Positions 1-10,167 of a DNA stretch of 64,000 bases are shown here, piece after piece; the first letter of the stretch is position 1, and every line of letters begins with the position of its first letter. This DNA comes from JAFEDN01 sp963795715. Its GTDB lineage: Bacteria; Pseudomonadota; Gammaproteobacteria; Coxiellales; Coxiellaceae. The DNA lies in NCBI GenBank assembly GCA_963795715.1, contig CAWCIY010000002.1:186001-250000 (forward strand), given 5' to 3'. A model generated the notes under the pieces. That model searched no databases and had not been told where the DNA came from. It was given only the letters and a program-made list of their open reading frames with translations. The position numbers and the translations under genes were made by a program.

Positions 1-178
1 TTTTTTCTCCATTTTAAGTTAACAAATGCATAAAAAGTCACGCTCTTTTTTTATTGCAACTGCAATAAAATTTCTGATAATGATATATTCTTTTAAATCT
101 ACTTTCAAGTTAAAAAAAAAGTTTTGATTTTATCAAACTGGATACAAAAGACTACAAGAACTTCATTATTTCTTTCCT
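1..178. other. AT-rich non-coding stretch
   Basis: Downstream of the leftward gene ending at 179. It holds several A/T runs but I see no gene, no convincing hairpin and no repeat shared with the rest of the window. Confidence 0.5.
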
Positions 179-643
179 CTATATAGTATTTCGTAACAAT
201 TTTGCCAGATTTTTTTCTGTTGGACGTTTTCTAAACGGAATACGTTTAATAGAGTGAATATATTCACCAAATTCTTTTTGATAAAGTCGTTGTGTTTGTG
301 CAAACATCTCTGCAAGTTGTTTTAAAGATAATCCTTGATCCTGGCCATGATGTGGAGAATGGTGCAGATATTCACCAAACACTTGATTACAAAAACGGAT
401 ATAATCTTGAGTATGTAAAACATGGGCATGCCAAACTTCATCTATCTCGTAGGATGGTGGAAGTTCATATTCTTTATATTCAGTACGATATTTAAACCTT
501 AAGAAGAGATAATTTCGATATTGTTCAATTGCTATTTCGGCCTGTTTCGGTTTCCAACCTTCAATAAAAACCAGTCGCTTAAGTACTGCAGACAAATCTG
601 CTGAATAAATTAATTTCTTCGTATGTTCCGTGTCAGTATTCAT
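179..643 (-). CDS. Conserved protein resembling the N-terminal region of glycine-rich domain-containing (GRDP-like) proteins
   Basis: A 154-residue soluble protein with no signal peptide or membrane segment. The recognisable part is residues ~60-95: a proline-rich turn, then E-I-D-E-V-W-H-A-H and, a little further, a Y-I-R-F-C segment and an H-H-S-P-H-H cluster. This spacing of Asp, Trp and His is typical of the conserved block of bacterial and plant glycine-rich-domain proteins, whose biochemical role I do not know; the histidines could bind metal. The start at 643 is supported by AAGGA six bases upstream. It is transcribed alone, away from the degraded locus that follows. Assignment to the family is from memory of its motif and is moderate. 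Confidence 0.6.
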   Translation of the reverse strand: MNTDTEHTKKLIYSADLSAVLKRLVFIEGWKPKQAEIAIEQYRNYLFLRFKYRTEYKEYELPPSYEIDEVWHAHVLHTQDYIRFCNQVFGEYLHHSPHHGQDQGLSLKQLAEMFAQTQRLYQKEFGEYIHSIKRIPFRKRPTEKNLAKLLRNTI

Positions 644-861
644 ACTATCCTTTTTTAATCAACTGTATGCATTTTATTTAAATTCTAGGAAATGTCAATT
701 TTTTTAATAACTTTAAAGCTTTCATATTTAATTTCCATGTATGGTTCAATTTACTGATATTTTATTAATCATTTACTATTCTTACTTAAGACGAAATACT
801 GGTTTAAATTTTTTATTTATTTGCTTTTATTTTTAGCAGTAGTATTTAATATGGTCTACTT

Positions 862-1602
862 ATGATTCTTACTCAATTTAAAAAATCCCATTCTACTAGC
901 ACGTTGATACAAGCATTTACTGAGTACGAAGATACTTTGATTATTCGCACAAAATTAAATCAAGACATCAGCCAAACTTCAGGTGCTGAGAAGCTGCGCT
1001 CATGAATAAGATTCATGGCAGTGATCAAAAGATCGCTGCTGACAGTAAAGAATTGGATAAAGCGTTAGAAAAGGTAAAGAAATAATATTATCCAAAATAG
1101 CTGCTTCTTCTGATGCAAAGTCTTAGCTTTTAACATATGTTAACCTGATAACAGGAATAAAAAAAGCCCTGAATGATATAGAAGTCAGTTCCAAAAATTC
1201 TATTAAAACTGAACATAAAAAAATCATGGCTTTGGTTCCAGAAGCTGAAGCAAACCTCAAGAAACATCTCAATGATAAGAGATTATGCACTGTAATGAAG
1301 CGTCCCTTGGCCACTAATCCTAAATTAACAGCACAGTTTATAGTTTAGGCAGTCAAACTGCCCTGATTATTTATGATAAACCAGCCTTATGGGGAAATTG
1401 GGAGTCAAGGCTCAGTTAATTGTTCCTGAAGAACCGGCGGAGAAAGTAAATTTGCCAGTCCGTCGAAAACTATGAAAAACTATTGCCCTAGAATATGAAG
1501 CTAAATTATCAGGCTACCGCCTAGATTGGCAAGAATGGACTTACTGGATCGCTTACTGACCTTTACCAGCAATATTCTAGGATTGACTAACTCAACTATT
1601 CT
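862..1602 (+). pseudogene. Degraded or multiply frameshifted gene of unknown function
   Basis: Short coding-like pieces follow one another in changing frames on the plus strand. An ATG at 862 gives 47 codons (MILTQFKKSHSTST...). An overlapping ATG at 1002 gives 27 residues rich in Lys/Glu/Asp. A piece at ~1145-1348 has coiled-coil-like content (KALNDIEVSSKNS... and AEANLKKHL). Further pieces at ~1350-1600 read VPEEPAEKVNLPVRR and YRLDWQEWTYW. Placed end to end they would make one protein of roughly 245 residues. I recognise no family. It lies in the same patch where the essential genes downstream are also frameshifted, so it may be an intact gene spoiled by sequence errors rather than a true pseudogene. 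Confidence 0.35.
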
Positions 1603-1681
1603 GTAAGTTGGAAACAAGGACTCAGTGAATATTGAGTCCCCAAATTCCGCGCAATATATCGTACCAAAAGTAACTTATGTA

Positions 1682-1710
1682 GATAACTAGTAGTCAAACT
1701 GCAGTATAAT
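1682..1710 (+). promoter_or_regulatory. Possible promoter of the rpmF-plsX-fab operon
   Basis: A perfect TATAAT lies at 1705-1710, about 110 bases upstream of rpmF, after a stretch with no coding signal. The upstream hexamer at the expected distance (around 1682, GATAAC) is a poor -35. It is the only good -10 seen before the operon; the call is tentative. Confidence 0.25.
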
Positions 1711-1820
1711 GTACCTTTAGATAGAGCGAGAGACAGTCCCGAGTAGCATGTTTCATCCTTGATTTTTTTGTTTGAGAAAGTTACTATTACGGTCTTTATC
1801 AAAGATGTTGGAGAAAGTCC

Positions 1821-2020
1821 ATGGCCGTACAAAAAAGCCGAGTTACCCGTTCAAGACGTGGGATGCGCCGTTCACATGATGCTATTATCCGCTTCCGCAC
1901 TTTCAGTTGATCAAATGACAGGGGAAACCCATCGCCGTCATCATGTTGGCACCAGATGGCTATTATAAAGGTGAACAAGTTATCCAGGTTAAAGTTCAGA
2001 CTGAAGAAAAAGAAGAATAG
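1821..2020 (+). CDS. rpmF: 50S ribosomal protein L32 (frameshifted as read)
   Basis: The N-terminus MAVQKSRVTRSRRGMRRSHDA is the classic L32 start. The middle (ALSVDQMTGETHRRHHV) and the end (APDGYYKGEQVIQVK, then acidic E/K residues to the stop at 2020) follow in other frames. Two indels are needed, near 1880 and near 1945. The restored length of about 65 residues suits the family. L32 is a zinc-free or zinc-ribbon protein of the large subunit. The gene sits immediately before plsX, the usual proteobacterial order. L32 is required for normal growth, so the frameshifts are more likely sequence errors than inactivation. Confidence 0.85.
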
Positions 2021-2027
2021 TCACTCC

Positions 2028-3051
2028 ATGCTAAAGACCATTGCGCTGGATGCGATGGGAGGAGACCACGGCCCGCAAGTTGTTATTCCAGCGGGTTTGC
2101 AAGTTTTAAGAAAACATCCTGATTTGCGCCTTATTTTTGTTGGCCGTGAAGAAATAATCACATCCTCTGTTGGAACAAACAGGCGCTGACGTTTCTGATC
2201 GTTGGAAAATTCATCACGCCGCTGAAGAAGTCGCTATGGATGAATCGCCTGCCACCGCTCTTACGTTATAAAAAAGATTCCTCCATGCGAGTGGCCATCA
2301 ATTTGGTGAAATCACAAGAAGCGCAAGCCTGCATCAGCGCTGGCAATACCGGCGCATTAATGGCCACGTCGCGTTTTGTACTCAAAACTTTACCCGGCAT
2401 CGATCGTCCTGCGATTATTACCCGTTTTCCCACCATACAAGAAGACCACCAAGTGCGAATTTTGGATTTGGGCGCTAACGTTGACTCCAGTGCGGAACAT
2501 CTTATGCCAATTTGCGGTGATGGGTTCGGTTTTTGCAAAAGCAGTTGATAATATCCCCAATCCTCGGGTGGGATTATTAAATATCGGTGAAGAAGCTATT
2601 AAAGGCAATGAACAGGTAAAGCAAACCGCCGAATTGTTGTCGAAACATACCAAGTATTAATTACATAGGTTTTATCGAAGGAAATACTTTGTTTGAAGGG
2701 AAAGTAGATGTCGTGGTTTGCGATGGTTTTATCGGCAATATCACTTTAAAAGCCGCGGAAGGCGTTGCTCATTTAATTGCTCATTATGCCCGTCAAGCAT
2801 TCAATAAAAATTGGCTGACCCGATTAGCCGTTTTGCCTGCATTACCAGTATTTGCAAAGCTTAAAAAAGAGTAGATCCGCAACGTCGCAATGGCGCAATT
2901 TTGCTTGGGATTAACGGGTATCGTGGTAAAAAGTCATGGCCGAGCCGGCGTGATCGGATTTGCAGCGGCCATTGAGGAAGCGATTTTAGAAATTGAAAAA
3001 AATATCCCGGCCTTAATAGAGCAGGGTTTGAAATCTGATACTTTGGTTTAA
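2028..3051 (+). CDS. plsX: Phosphate acyltransferase PlsX (frameshifted as read)
   Basis: PlsX converts acyl-ACP to acyl-phosphate, the donor for the first acylation of glycerol-3-phosphate, linking fatty-acid synthesis to phospholipids at the inner membrane. The start MLKTIALDAMGGDHGP carries the family signature D-A-M-G-G-D. Further blocks in successive frames include CISAGNTGALMA, ILDLGANVD, VDVVVCDGFIGN and GRAGVIGFAAAIEEA. The total span gives about 340 codons, the normal length. At least four indels are needed (around 2165, 2240, 2510, 2655 and 2872). It begins 7 bases after rpmF and is followed 17 bases later by fabH. Confidence 0.88.
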
Positions 3052-3068
3052 ATAATGGTTCTAATATA

Positions 3069-4037
3069 ATGATATATAGTAAAATACTTGGTGTTGGTTC
3101 ATATCTACCGGAAACTATTTTGACCAATGCTGATTTAGAAAAAATGGTCGATACTACCGATGATTGGATTATGCAGCGCGTAGGTATTCGAGAACGACAT
3201 ATTGTCGGTAAAAGTGAAGATACTGTGTCCACTATGGCGGTGAAAGCCGCCAGGCGGGCCTTAGAAAATGCCGAATTACAACCCAAATGATATTGATATG
3301 ATCGTTGTTTGTACCGCTACCAACGATTATCTTTTTCCTAGTGCAGCCTGTATTGTTCAGCAGCAATTAGGTATTAATAATAATTGTCCGGCTTTTGATT
3401 TAAATGCGGCTTGTGCAGGATTTATTTATGGAATAAGTGTTGTAGATCAATTTATTAAAACCAAAGTTATACGTAATGCTTTAGTTATTGGAGTGGATGC
3501 CTTATCCAAAACCGTGGATTGGAAAGACCGTAGTACTTGCGTATTATTTGGTGACGGGGCAGGGGCCGTGGTTTTACAAGCGAGCTGAACAAGCCGGTAT
3601 TTTAGCCACTCATATTCATGCCGCTGGCTGTTATACCGATGCATTTACGCTAAAAATCCTTTATGGGATTCGCAACCCTCCATGTATTCATATGAAAGGC
3701 AATACCGTTTTTAAAATAGCCGTCACGCAATTAGGTAGTATTGTGGATGAAACTTTAGCCAAAAGTGGTTTAAAAAAAGAAGAAGTCGATTGGCTGATTC
3801 CGCATCAGGCCAATTCACGCATCATTGAAGCCACTGCTAAACGATTGAATTTACCGATGGAGCGAGTGATTTTAACGGTTGCTGAACATGGCAATACTTC
3901 CGCGGCTTCAGTTCCTTTAGCTTTAGATCATGCGTTACAAGCAGGACAAAATTAAGCAGGGTGAAGTTTTGATGTTAGAAGCCTTTGGTGCAGGATTAGC
4001 TTGGGGTTCTGTGCTTATTCAAGTATTAGAGGAGTAA
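3069..4037 (+). CDS. fabH: Beta-ketoacyl-ACP synthase III FabH (frameshifted as read)
   Basis: FabH condenses acetyl-CoA with malonyl-ACP to start fatty-acid elongation. The catalytic triad is visible in three frames: Cys in FDLNAACAGFIYG, His in IPHQANSRIIE and Asn in AEHGNTSAASVPLAL. The N-terminal block TTDDWIMQRVGIRERH is also typical. The reconstructed length is about 320 residues, as expected. Indels lie near 3290, 3590 and 3950. The stop at 4037 precedes fabD by 5 bases, so the two are probably translationally coupled. Confidence 0.9.
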
Positions 4038-4042
4038 CATCG

Positions 4043-4972
4043 ATGAAGAAAATTGCGATGGTTTTTCCTGGTCAAGGATCACAATCTTTAGGCATGTTGT
4101 CGGCTTTGGCCGGAAATTGATATATTCGACAAACTTTTGCCGAAGCCAGCTGCAATTTTAGGATATGATCTTTGGGAATTAGCTCAGCAAGGACCTGAGG
4201 AAAAACTCAATCAAACTGAATATACTCAACCAGTATTATTGACGGCCGATATTGCCGCTTGGCGAAATTGGCAACAGCCAGCAAAGCCTATCCCTGCAAT
4301 TATTGGCCGGACATAGTCTCGGCGAATACAGTGCCTTAGTGGCTGCTCAAGCGTTAGACTTTAGGATGCGCTTAAATTGGTCGCCAACCGCGGCCGTTAT
4401 ATGCAGGAAGCAGTTCCGGAAGGCGTGGGCGCTATGGCAGCGATTGTGGGTTTAAATGATCAAAAAATTAATGAGTTATGCGAATCTAATCTAAAGAAAA
4501 AAATGAAGTATTAAGTCCTGCCAATTTTAATTCCATCGGCCAAACGGTTATTGCTGGTCATAGCGCAGCGGTCGACAGAGCCATTATTCTAGCGCAGACC
4601 AAAGGGGCTAAAATGGCCAAACGAATTCCTGTCAGTGTTCCCTCCCATTGTGAATTAATGCAGACGGCCGCCAAACGATTAGCTGCAGGATTTAGTCAAA
4701 GTGACGATTCATTCTCCACAAATACCTGTGATTCATAATTGTGATGTCAGTTTACATCACTGATCCGGATGCTATTCGTCAAGCTTTGATTCAACAATTG
4801 ACCCATCCGGTGCGCTGGGTGGAAACATTCAATTTATGGAAAAACATGGCAGTAGAAATTCATTGTGGAATGTGGACCTGGCAAGGTCTTAACTGGCTTA
4901 AACAAACGAATTAGCTCAATTCATCAAACTTATCACAACCTGATGGCCGAATTGTGCGCGGTCAATTTATGA
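4043..4972 (+). CDS. fabD: Malonyl-CoA:ACP transacylase FabD (frameshifted as read)
   Basis: FabD loads malonate onto acyl carrier protein. The start MKKIAMVFPGQGSQSLGM contains the family G-Q-G-S-Q motif, and the active-site serine is in LAGHSLGEYSALVA near 4310. Later blocks (FNSIGQTVIAGHSAAV, VPSHCELM, LTHPVRWVETF) occur in other frames. The restored protein is about 310 residues, as expected. At least five indels are needed, making this one of the most damaged genes in the window. The neighbours fabH and fabG support the call. Confidence 0.88.
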
Positions 4973-4987
4973 ATTAATGGAGGAATT

Positions 4988-5732
4988 ATGGGGTTATTAG
5001 CAGGAAAAATAGCACTGGTCACCGGCGCAAGCCGGGGATTGGTCAGGCCATTGCTTTAGAATTGGGCGGGAAGGGGCTACTGTAATGGGCACCGCGACCA
5101 CCAGAAGGCGCTGAAAAAATCACTGCTGCTTTTAAAGCAGCCAATATTCAGGGCGCCGGGCTATACTCTAAATGTACGCGACCCTGAAGCGTGTCAAACG
5201 TGGTTACTCAAGGCGCAAAATGATTTTGGCCCTGTCGGCTATTTTGGTCAATAATGCCGGCATTCATCGCGATAATTTGTTATTACGAATGAAAGAAGAG
5301 CAATGGGATGAAGTGATTAATACCAATTTATCCGCCGTGTTTCGCATGAGTAAAATTTGTTTAAAATCAATGGTGAAACAACGAAGCGGGCGAATTATTA
5401 ATATTACTTCCGTGGTTGGCGTCATGGGCAATCCCGGGCAAGTGAATTATTGCGCGGCAAAAGCGGGAGTGATTGGCTTTACCAAAGCGTTGGCTTTGGA
5501 AATGGCCGCTTATGGCATCACCGTCAATGCGGTGGCCCCGGGCTTTATTGAAACCGATATGACCAGTCAATTCACTGCCGAACAACGCGAATGGATTGCT
5601 GGAAAAATCCCGATGAAACGCAGCGGAACGGTTGAAGATATCGCCAATACTGTGGTATTTTTGGCATCAGATCAGGCCGCCTATATCACTGGCCAGACAT
5701 TGCATGTCAATGGCGGAATGTGTATGGTATAA
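4988..5732 (+). CDS. fabG: 3-oxoacyl-ACP reductase FabG (frameshifted near the start)
   Basis: FabG is the NADPH-dependent SDR enzyme that reduces the keto group in each elongation cycle. The cofactor motif T-G-A-S-R-G is at the N-terminus, N-N-A-G follows at ~5252, and the catalytic Ser and Y-x-x-x-K lie in ITSVVGVMGNPGQVNYCAAKA. The C-terminal two thirds (5172-5732) are a single clean frame ending in GQTLHVNGGMCMV, typical of FabG. Frameshifts are confined to ~5030-5210. An AGGAATT Shine-Dalgarno precedes the ATG at 4988. Full length is about 247 residues. Confidence 0.9.
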
Positions 5733-5780
5733 TGGCTCTGTTTGTTAATAATCTTTAACTTTAACTTTGAGGATTGAATT

Positions 5781-6034
5781 ATGGCAGCAACTGTTGCAGA
5801 TCGTGTCAAAAAAATTGTGGTTGAACAATTGGGGGTTAAAGAAGAAGATATCTCCAATGATTCATCTTTTGTTGATGATTTAGGCGCAGATTCTTTAGAC
5901 ACTGTTGAATTAGTAATGGCTTTGGAAGAAGAATTTGGTATTGAAATTCAAGATGAAGAAGCTGAAAAAATTACCACTATCCAACAAGCTATTGATTTTA
6001 TCGAAAAACAAAAGCAAAAAGAGAAAGTGCTTAA
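5781..6034 (+). CDS. acpP: Acyl carrier protein
   Basis: ACP carries the growing acyl chain on a 4'-phosphopantetheine arm. The attachment serine is in the invariant D-S-L motif of DDLGADSLDTVELVMALE, and the flanking acidic helices are standard. A GAGGA-like Shine-Dalgarno precedes the ATG. As read, the frame runs on past the normal end to 6101; ACP should end after ~78-85 residues, and a single missing T at ~6030 would create TAA exactly where fabF starts. The end given here is that expected position. The gene sits between fabG and fabF as usual. Confidence 0.92.
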
Positions 6035-7293
6035 TGAGTGCATTCGAAGGCAGAAGAAGAGTTGTTGTAACCGGGCTGGGAATTGTCAGCCCGGTAGGTA
6101 ATACTATTCGAAGCTGCCTGGCAGGCAATTACTCAGGGTAAAAGCGGAGTGAGCCAAAATCACTCGCTTTGATGCCTCGTCAGTTGCCCACCCAAATTGC
6201 TGCTCAAGTGCAAGAATTTTGATCCCAGTTTGAGTTTAACGGACAAAGAAGTCCGCCGGACCGATTTATTTGTCCAATATGCTGCTGAAGCTGCACGTCA
6301 GGCTATGCTGGATTCTGGGTTGGAAGTCACTGAGCAGTTAGCGCCTCGCGCCGGGGTGGCTATTGGTTCAGGCATTGGCGGTCTGCCGGGTATTGAAGAC
6401 AATTGTCTGGCCTTAGATAGAGGTGGGCCGCGTAAAATATCTCCATTTTTTATCCCCGGCAGCATTATTAATATGGCGGCGGGCTTAGTTTCCATGAAAC
6501 ATCATCTGATGGGGCCGAATATTTCCATCGTCACCGCTTGCACCACCGGCGCTCATAATATCGGTCATGCTGCGCGGATGATTATCCATGGCGATGCTGA
6601 AGTCATGGTCGCCGGGGGCGCGGAAATGTCGACTATCGCACTTGGGCATTGGTGGTTTTAATGCTATCAAAGCCTTGTCTACCCGCAATGATCAACCCGA
6701 AAAAGCCAGCCGTCCTTGGGACAAAGATCGAGATGGATTTGTATTCGGTGAAGGAGCCGGAGTATTGGTTTTGGAAGAACTGGAATTTGCCAAACGCCGT
6801 GGAGCAAAAATTTATGCTGAATTAGCTAGGTTTTGGCATGAGTGCGGATGCTTACCACATGACCGCGCCTTGTCCTGATGGCGCAGGATTTGTGTTATCC
6901 ATGAAAAATGCACTGGCGGATGCCGGCATTGCGATTGAAGCGGTGGATTATATTAATGCCCATGGCACTTCAACTATGGCGGATGTCATTGAAGCCAAGC
7001 CGTCAAAACTGCTTTTGGTGAACATGCTTACCAGCTGGCGGTCAGTTCAACTAAATCAATGACCGGGCATTTATTAGGAGCAGCCGGGGCAGTGGAGGCC
7101 ATTATTTCAGTTTTAGCCATTCGTGATCAAGTGGCGCCGCCGACTATCAATTTAGAAAATCCGGACGAAGGTTGTGATCTTAAATTTTGTCGCGCAAACT
7201 GCGCAACAACGCAAAATCGATGTGGTATTGTCCAATTCTTTTGGCTTTGGCGGCACTAACGGCAGTTTAATTTTCCGTCGTATTAATAGATAG
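6034..7293 (+). CDS. fabF: Beta-ketoacyl-ACP synthase II FabF (frameshifted as read)
   Basis: FabF carries out the elongating Claisen condensations. The start MSAFEGRRRVVVTGLGIVSP overlaps the end of acpP. The catalytic Cys is in ISIVTACTTGAHNIG, the two catalytic His residues are in INAHGTSTMAD and MTGHLLGAAGAVEA, and the end FGFGGTNGSLIFRR is typical. The reconstructed length of ~415 residues fits the family. At least six indels are needed between 6110 and 7215. Confidence 0.9.
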
Positions 7294-7303
7294 GGATTCA
7301 GTA

Positions 7304-8418
7304 ATGGCGTCGTTAAGACGATAAGCGATAGATTTGCCTGGATTTTTTATTCCTGGTATTTTTAATTGTTCGTGCTCATCGCGTGCTTATTAGAAACTAT
7401 TGCGGGCCGCTGCTTATTTTGCATTATTTATTGGCAGTTATTTCTTAATGTTGGACTTTGGGAAGGATGGGCTGGCATCATTTTGCTCATACGCCCATGA
7501 TATCCTCCGGATTACTACCACGGTGATTGTCACACCTAATTCAACACTGAAACAATTGGCTGCTGAGCTTCACGAACGGGGCTTATTGCCTCATCCTCAT
7601 TTTTTTATTTTACTTGCCCGTCAGCGTGGGCGATTCCAAAAAATTACGCGTAGGCGAATATGCTGTAGACTCCGGAAACTACACCCGAAACATTACTGAA
7701 CAATATTGTCACCGGCAAGGTAGTGATGCGAAAAATGACATTGGTGGAAGGCATCACCATGCGGCAAATCCGTGCAAATTTGCTGGCTAACGACTGCCTT
7801 ACAACATATGGCTGTCAAACAAACCGATCAAGAAATAATGACCGCCTTAGGCCATCCTGGCAATTCTTCCGAAGGCCATTTTTTTCCAGATACTTATGTT
7901 TATACTTGGGGCAATAAAGATACTGTGATTTTACAGCAGGCCTATCAGCGCATGAAAAACTTATTAATCAAGAATGGCAGCAACGCGCAGGCTAATTTGC
8001 CTTATCAAACCCCTGAAGAAGCATTGATAGTGGCTTCATTGGTGGAAAGTGAAGCGGTTTTACCAGCAGAGCGTCCAATCATTGCTGGAGTGATTCTTCG
8101 ACGATTGCAGAAAAATATGAATTTGCAAATTGATCCAACGGTGATTTACGGCGTAGGTAAGCCTTATGGTTCGGTTATTACTTTAGAAGATTTACGCAAT
8201 GATAATCCGTATAATACTTATCTGCATAAAGGCTTACCGCCGACGCCGATTAATATGCCCAGCGCTGCTTCTATTTATGCGGCTTTGCATCCGACGCCCG
8301 GCGATGCCTTATATTATGTGCCCAAGGAGATGGCGGTCACCAATTTTCGGCGACTTATCCGGAGCATTTACAGGCGGTGAAAAAATACCGGCAATATAAA
8401 AAATCTGAAGTCGGATAA
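7304..8418 (+). CDS. mltG: Endolytic murein transglycosylase MltG (YceG) (frameshifted as read)
   Basis: MltG cleaves nascent glycan strands and helps set their length; it is anchored by one N-terminal membrane helix. The helix is seen in AAYFALFIGSYFLMLDF, followed by a LysM-like region (TVIVTPNSTLKQLAAELHERG). The catalytic domain reads EGHFFPDTYVY, IVASLVESEAVLPAER (catalytic Glu) and NPYNTYLHKGLPPTPI, all family hallmarks. Frame changes occur before 7400 and around 7640-7780 and 8345. The start is uncertain; the ATG at 7304 is the first after fabF. The position between fabF and tmk is the usual one, though no pabC is present between them. Confidence 0.85.
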
Positions 8419-8477
8419 CAAAAATGGTATGGGTTTGGCTCTTTTTATATTTCGCGTCGTTAAGCTTATACTAGTTT

Positions 8478-9092
8478 ATGAAAAATTATTTTATTTCTTT
8501 TGAAGGCATAGAAGGAGTAGGCAAAAGCACTGCCATTAAATTTTTGAATGCGCAGTTACAATATCGGCAAATTGATTTTGTGGTTAATCGGAGCCGGGCG
8601 GCACTCAAATTTCTGAAGAAATTCGTCACGTTTTATTAAATCACCATCATGAATGATGTATTTAGATACGGAATTATTGTTGATGTTTGCTTGCCGCGCG
8701 CAAAATATTGCTCAAGTCATCAAACCTGCTTTGCAACAAGGTAAATGGGTGATCATCTGATCGCTTTACCGATGCCAGTTATGCTTATCAAGGTTTTGGG
8801 CGGGGAATGTCCTTAGAAAGAATTGCTACTTTGGCCGATTGGGTGCATGGCGATCTGCAGCCGGATATTACTTTTTTATTGGACGCGCCCGCCATATCGG
8901 TATTGAGCGATTAAAAAACGACGCAGCAAGGACCGGATTGAAAGTGAGCGGTTAGAATTTTTTGAGCGTGTGCGGCAGGGTTATCTGAAATTGGCCGCTG
9001 AAGCGCCTAGCCGTTTTCGGATTATCCATGCAGAAAAATCATTGGCGGATGTGCATCACCAACTGTTGGCGGAACTGAACAAAATCGTGTGA
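8478..9092 (+). CDS. tmk: Thymidylate kinase (frameshifted as read)
   Basis: Tmk phosphorylates dTMP to dTDP. The start gives MKNYFISFEGIEGVGKST, with the P-loop G-x-E-G-x-G-K-S/T characteristic of the enzyme. Further pieces in shifting frames are SEEIRHVLL, DTELLLMFACRAQNIAQVIKPAL, the D-R-F motif with TDASYAYQGFGRG, and SRKDRIESERLEFFERVRQGYL. The span corresponds to ~205 residues, normal for Tmk. At least four indels are needed (near 8595, 8650, 8755 and 8890). The stop lies 7 bases before holB. Confidence 0.88.
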
Positions 9093-9099
9093 GGAATTC

Positions 9100-10167
9100 A
9101 TGGTTGTTTATCCTTGGCAGCAACTACAATGGCGGCAATTGCTAACTCAGTTTGCGCAATCCCGGTTGCCGCATGCTGTTTTATTGCAGGGCTCTGCAGG
9201 CTTAGGAAAGCTAGAGTTCGCCAAACAATTTGCAAAATATTTATTATGCAATAATAGATCTTCGGAAAAAGCCTGTAATCAATGTCCTGAATGTCTTTTG
9301 TGGCTTGCAGATAATCATCCCGATTTATGGGGTGTTTTTCCTGAAGCCACCGGTAAAAATATTAAGATTGATCAAATAAGAGAAGTGATTACCGGCTTAC
9401 AGAAAACGACTCAACGAGGCGGATACCACATAGCTATTATTGCTCCAGCAGATGCTTTAAATAGAGCTGCTGCGAATGCCTTATTAAAAACCTTAGAGGA
9501 GCCGGCTGAAAAAGTAATTTTATTATTAGTCAGTCATCGTCCGGGAGTTTTGCCCGCAACAATTACCAGCCGTTGTCAGTTCATTCGATTTACAGCAGGA
9601 ATTGAAGCGCTTCCTTGGCTAACTCAGCAGTTGCAAGCGTTACCTTACGCGATGGGGGATCGCAAGGGGGAGAACCGCGATTCTCCCCCTTCATTCCGAG
9701 CAATCGGCTTTGCCGATGCGCAGGATATGAACCAGGAAGCGATTCGGGAATCGCTGGCCCAATCGTTGCTGAGAGTTGCGGAATTTGCTCCCTTAAAGGC
9801 GATGGAGTTAGCAGCGGGAGACTATTTTAATTTGCGTAATCAAGTCTTGAGTCAGTTACAAACAAATTCAATTGATTATCCAAAATCAGACTTATTGGTA
9901 TCCTGGCTGGATGCTTTCTTCTCCATAGCGGTTGATTTATTGCGTTTACAATTGGGTGCGAACACTCAATGGCTGGTTAATCCAGATTGCGCGGTGCAAT
10001 TACACACCTTAGCAAAAACTTACACCCGGCCGCGATTATTGTCGCTTTTGTCAAATTTAAGTTTAGCCCGGCAAGCTGTGCTAAATACGCAGCTGCATTT
10101 AAATGAACAATTATTAGTAGACAGTTTATTTATTAATCGTCATAAGGAAAATACATGCATTTTGTAG
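9100..10167 (+). CDS. holB: DNA polymerase III delta' subunit, with an in-frame palindromic-repeat insertion
   Basis: The delta' subunit is part of the clamp loader that opens the beta sliding clamp. A Walker-A-like G-S-A-G-L-G-K is at residues ~31-37. A four-Cys zinc module (Cys at ~50, then C-N-Q-C-P-E-C) follows, then ANALLKTLEEP and TITSRCQFI, all family hallmarks. At 355 residues it is slightly longer than the ~330 usual. The excess is at residues ~184-219, where the DNA (9651-9756) is a copy of a palindromic repeat found elsewhere in the window, read through as protein between the ATPase and C-terminal domains. It is the first unbroken gene after the damaged patch and overlaps tatD by 13 bases. 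Confidence 0.93.
   Translation: MVVYPWQQLQWRQLLTQFAQSRLPHAVLLQGSAGLGKLEFAKQFAKYLLCNNRSSEKACNQCPECLLWLADNHPDLWGVFPEATGKNIKIDQIREVITGLQKTTQRGGYHIAIIAPADALNRAAANALLKTLEEPAEKVILLLVSHRPGVLPATITSRCQFIRFTAGIEALPWLTQQLQALPYAMGDRKGENRDSPPSFRAIGFADAQDMNQEAIRESLAQSLLRVAEFAPLKAMELAAGDYFNLRNQVLSQLQTNSIDYPKSDLLVSWLDAFFSIAVDLLRLQLGANTQWLVNPDCAVQLHTLAKTYTRPRLLSLLSNLSLARQAVLNTQLHLNEQLLVDSLFINRHKENTCIL
9651..9756 (+). repeat. Dispersed palindromic repeat, copy A, inside holB
   Basis: It opens with GATGGGGGATCGC, contains CCCCCTTCATTCC followed by a small stem-loop (GCAATCGGCTTTGCCGATGC), and closes with CCAGGAAGC and a GCGATTC/GAATCGC palindrome. The same order of blocks recurs at 15276, 31505, 38959 (minus) and 50132. 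The first part also forms a stem (GGGGGAGAA / TTCTCCCCC). It keeps the holB frame open. Confidence 0.8.

Noticed and set aside
1325..1820. yceD expected before rpmF
   Set aside because: I looked for the DUF177 Cys motif and its acidic end in the plus frames and found neither.
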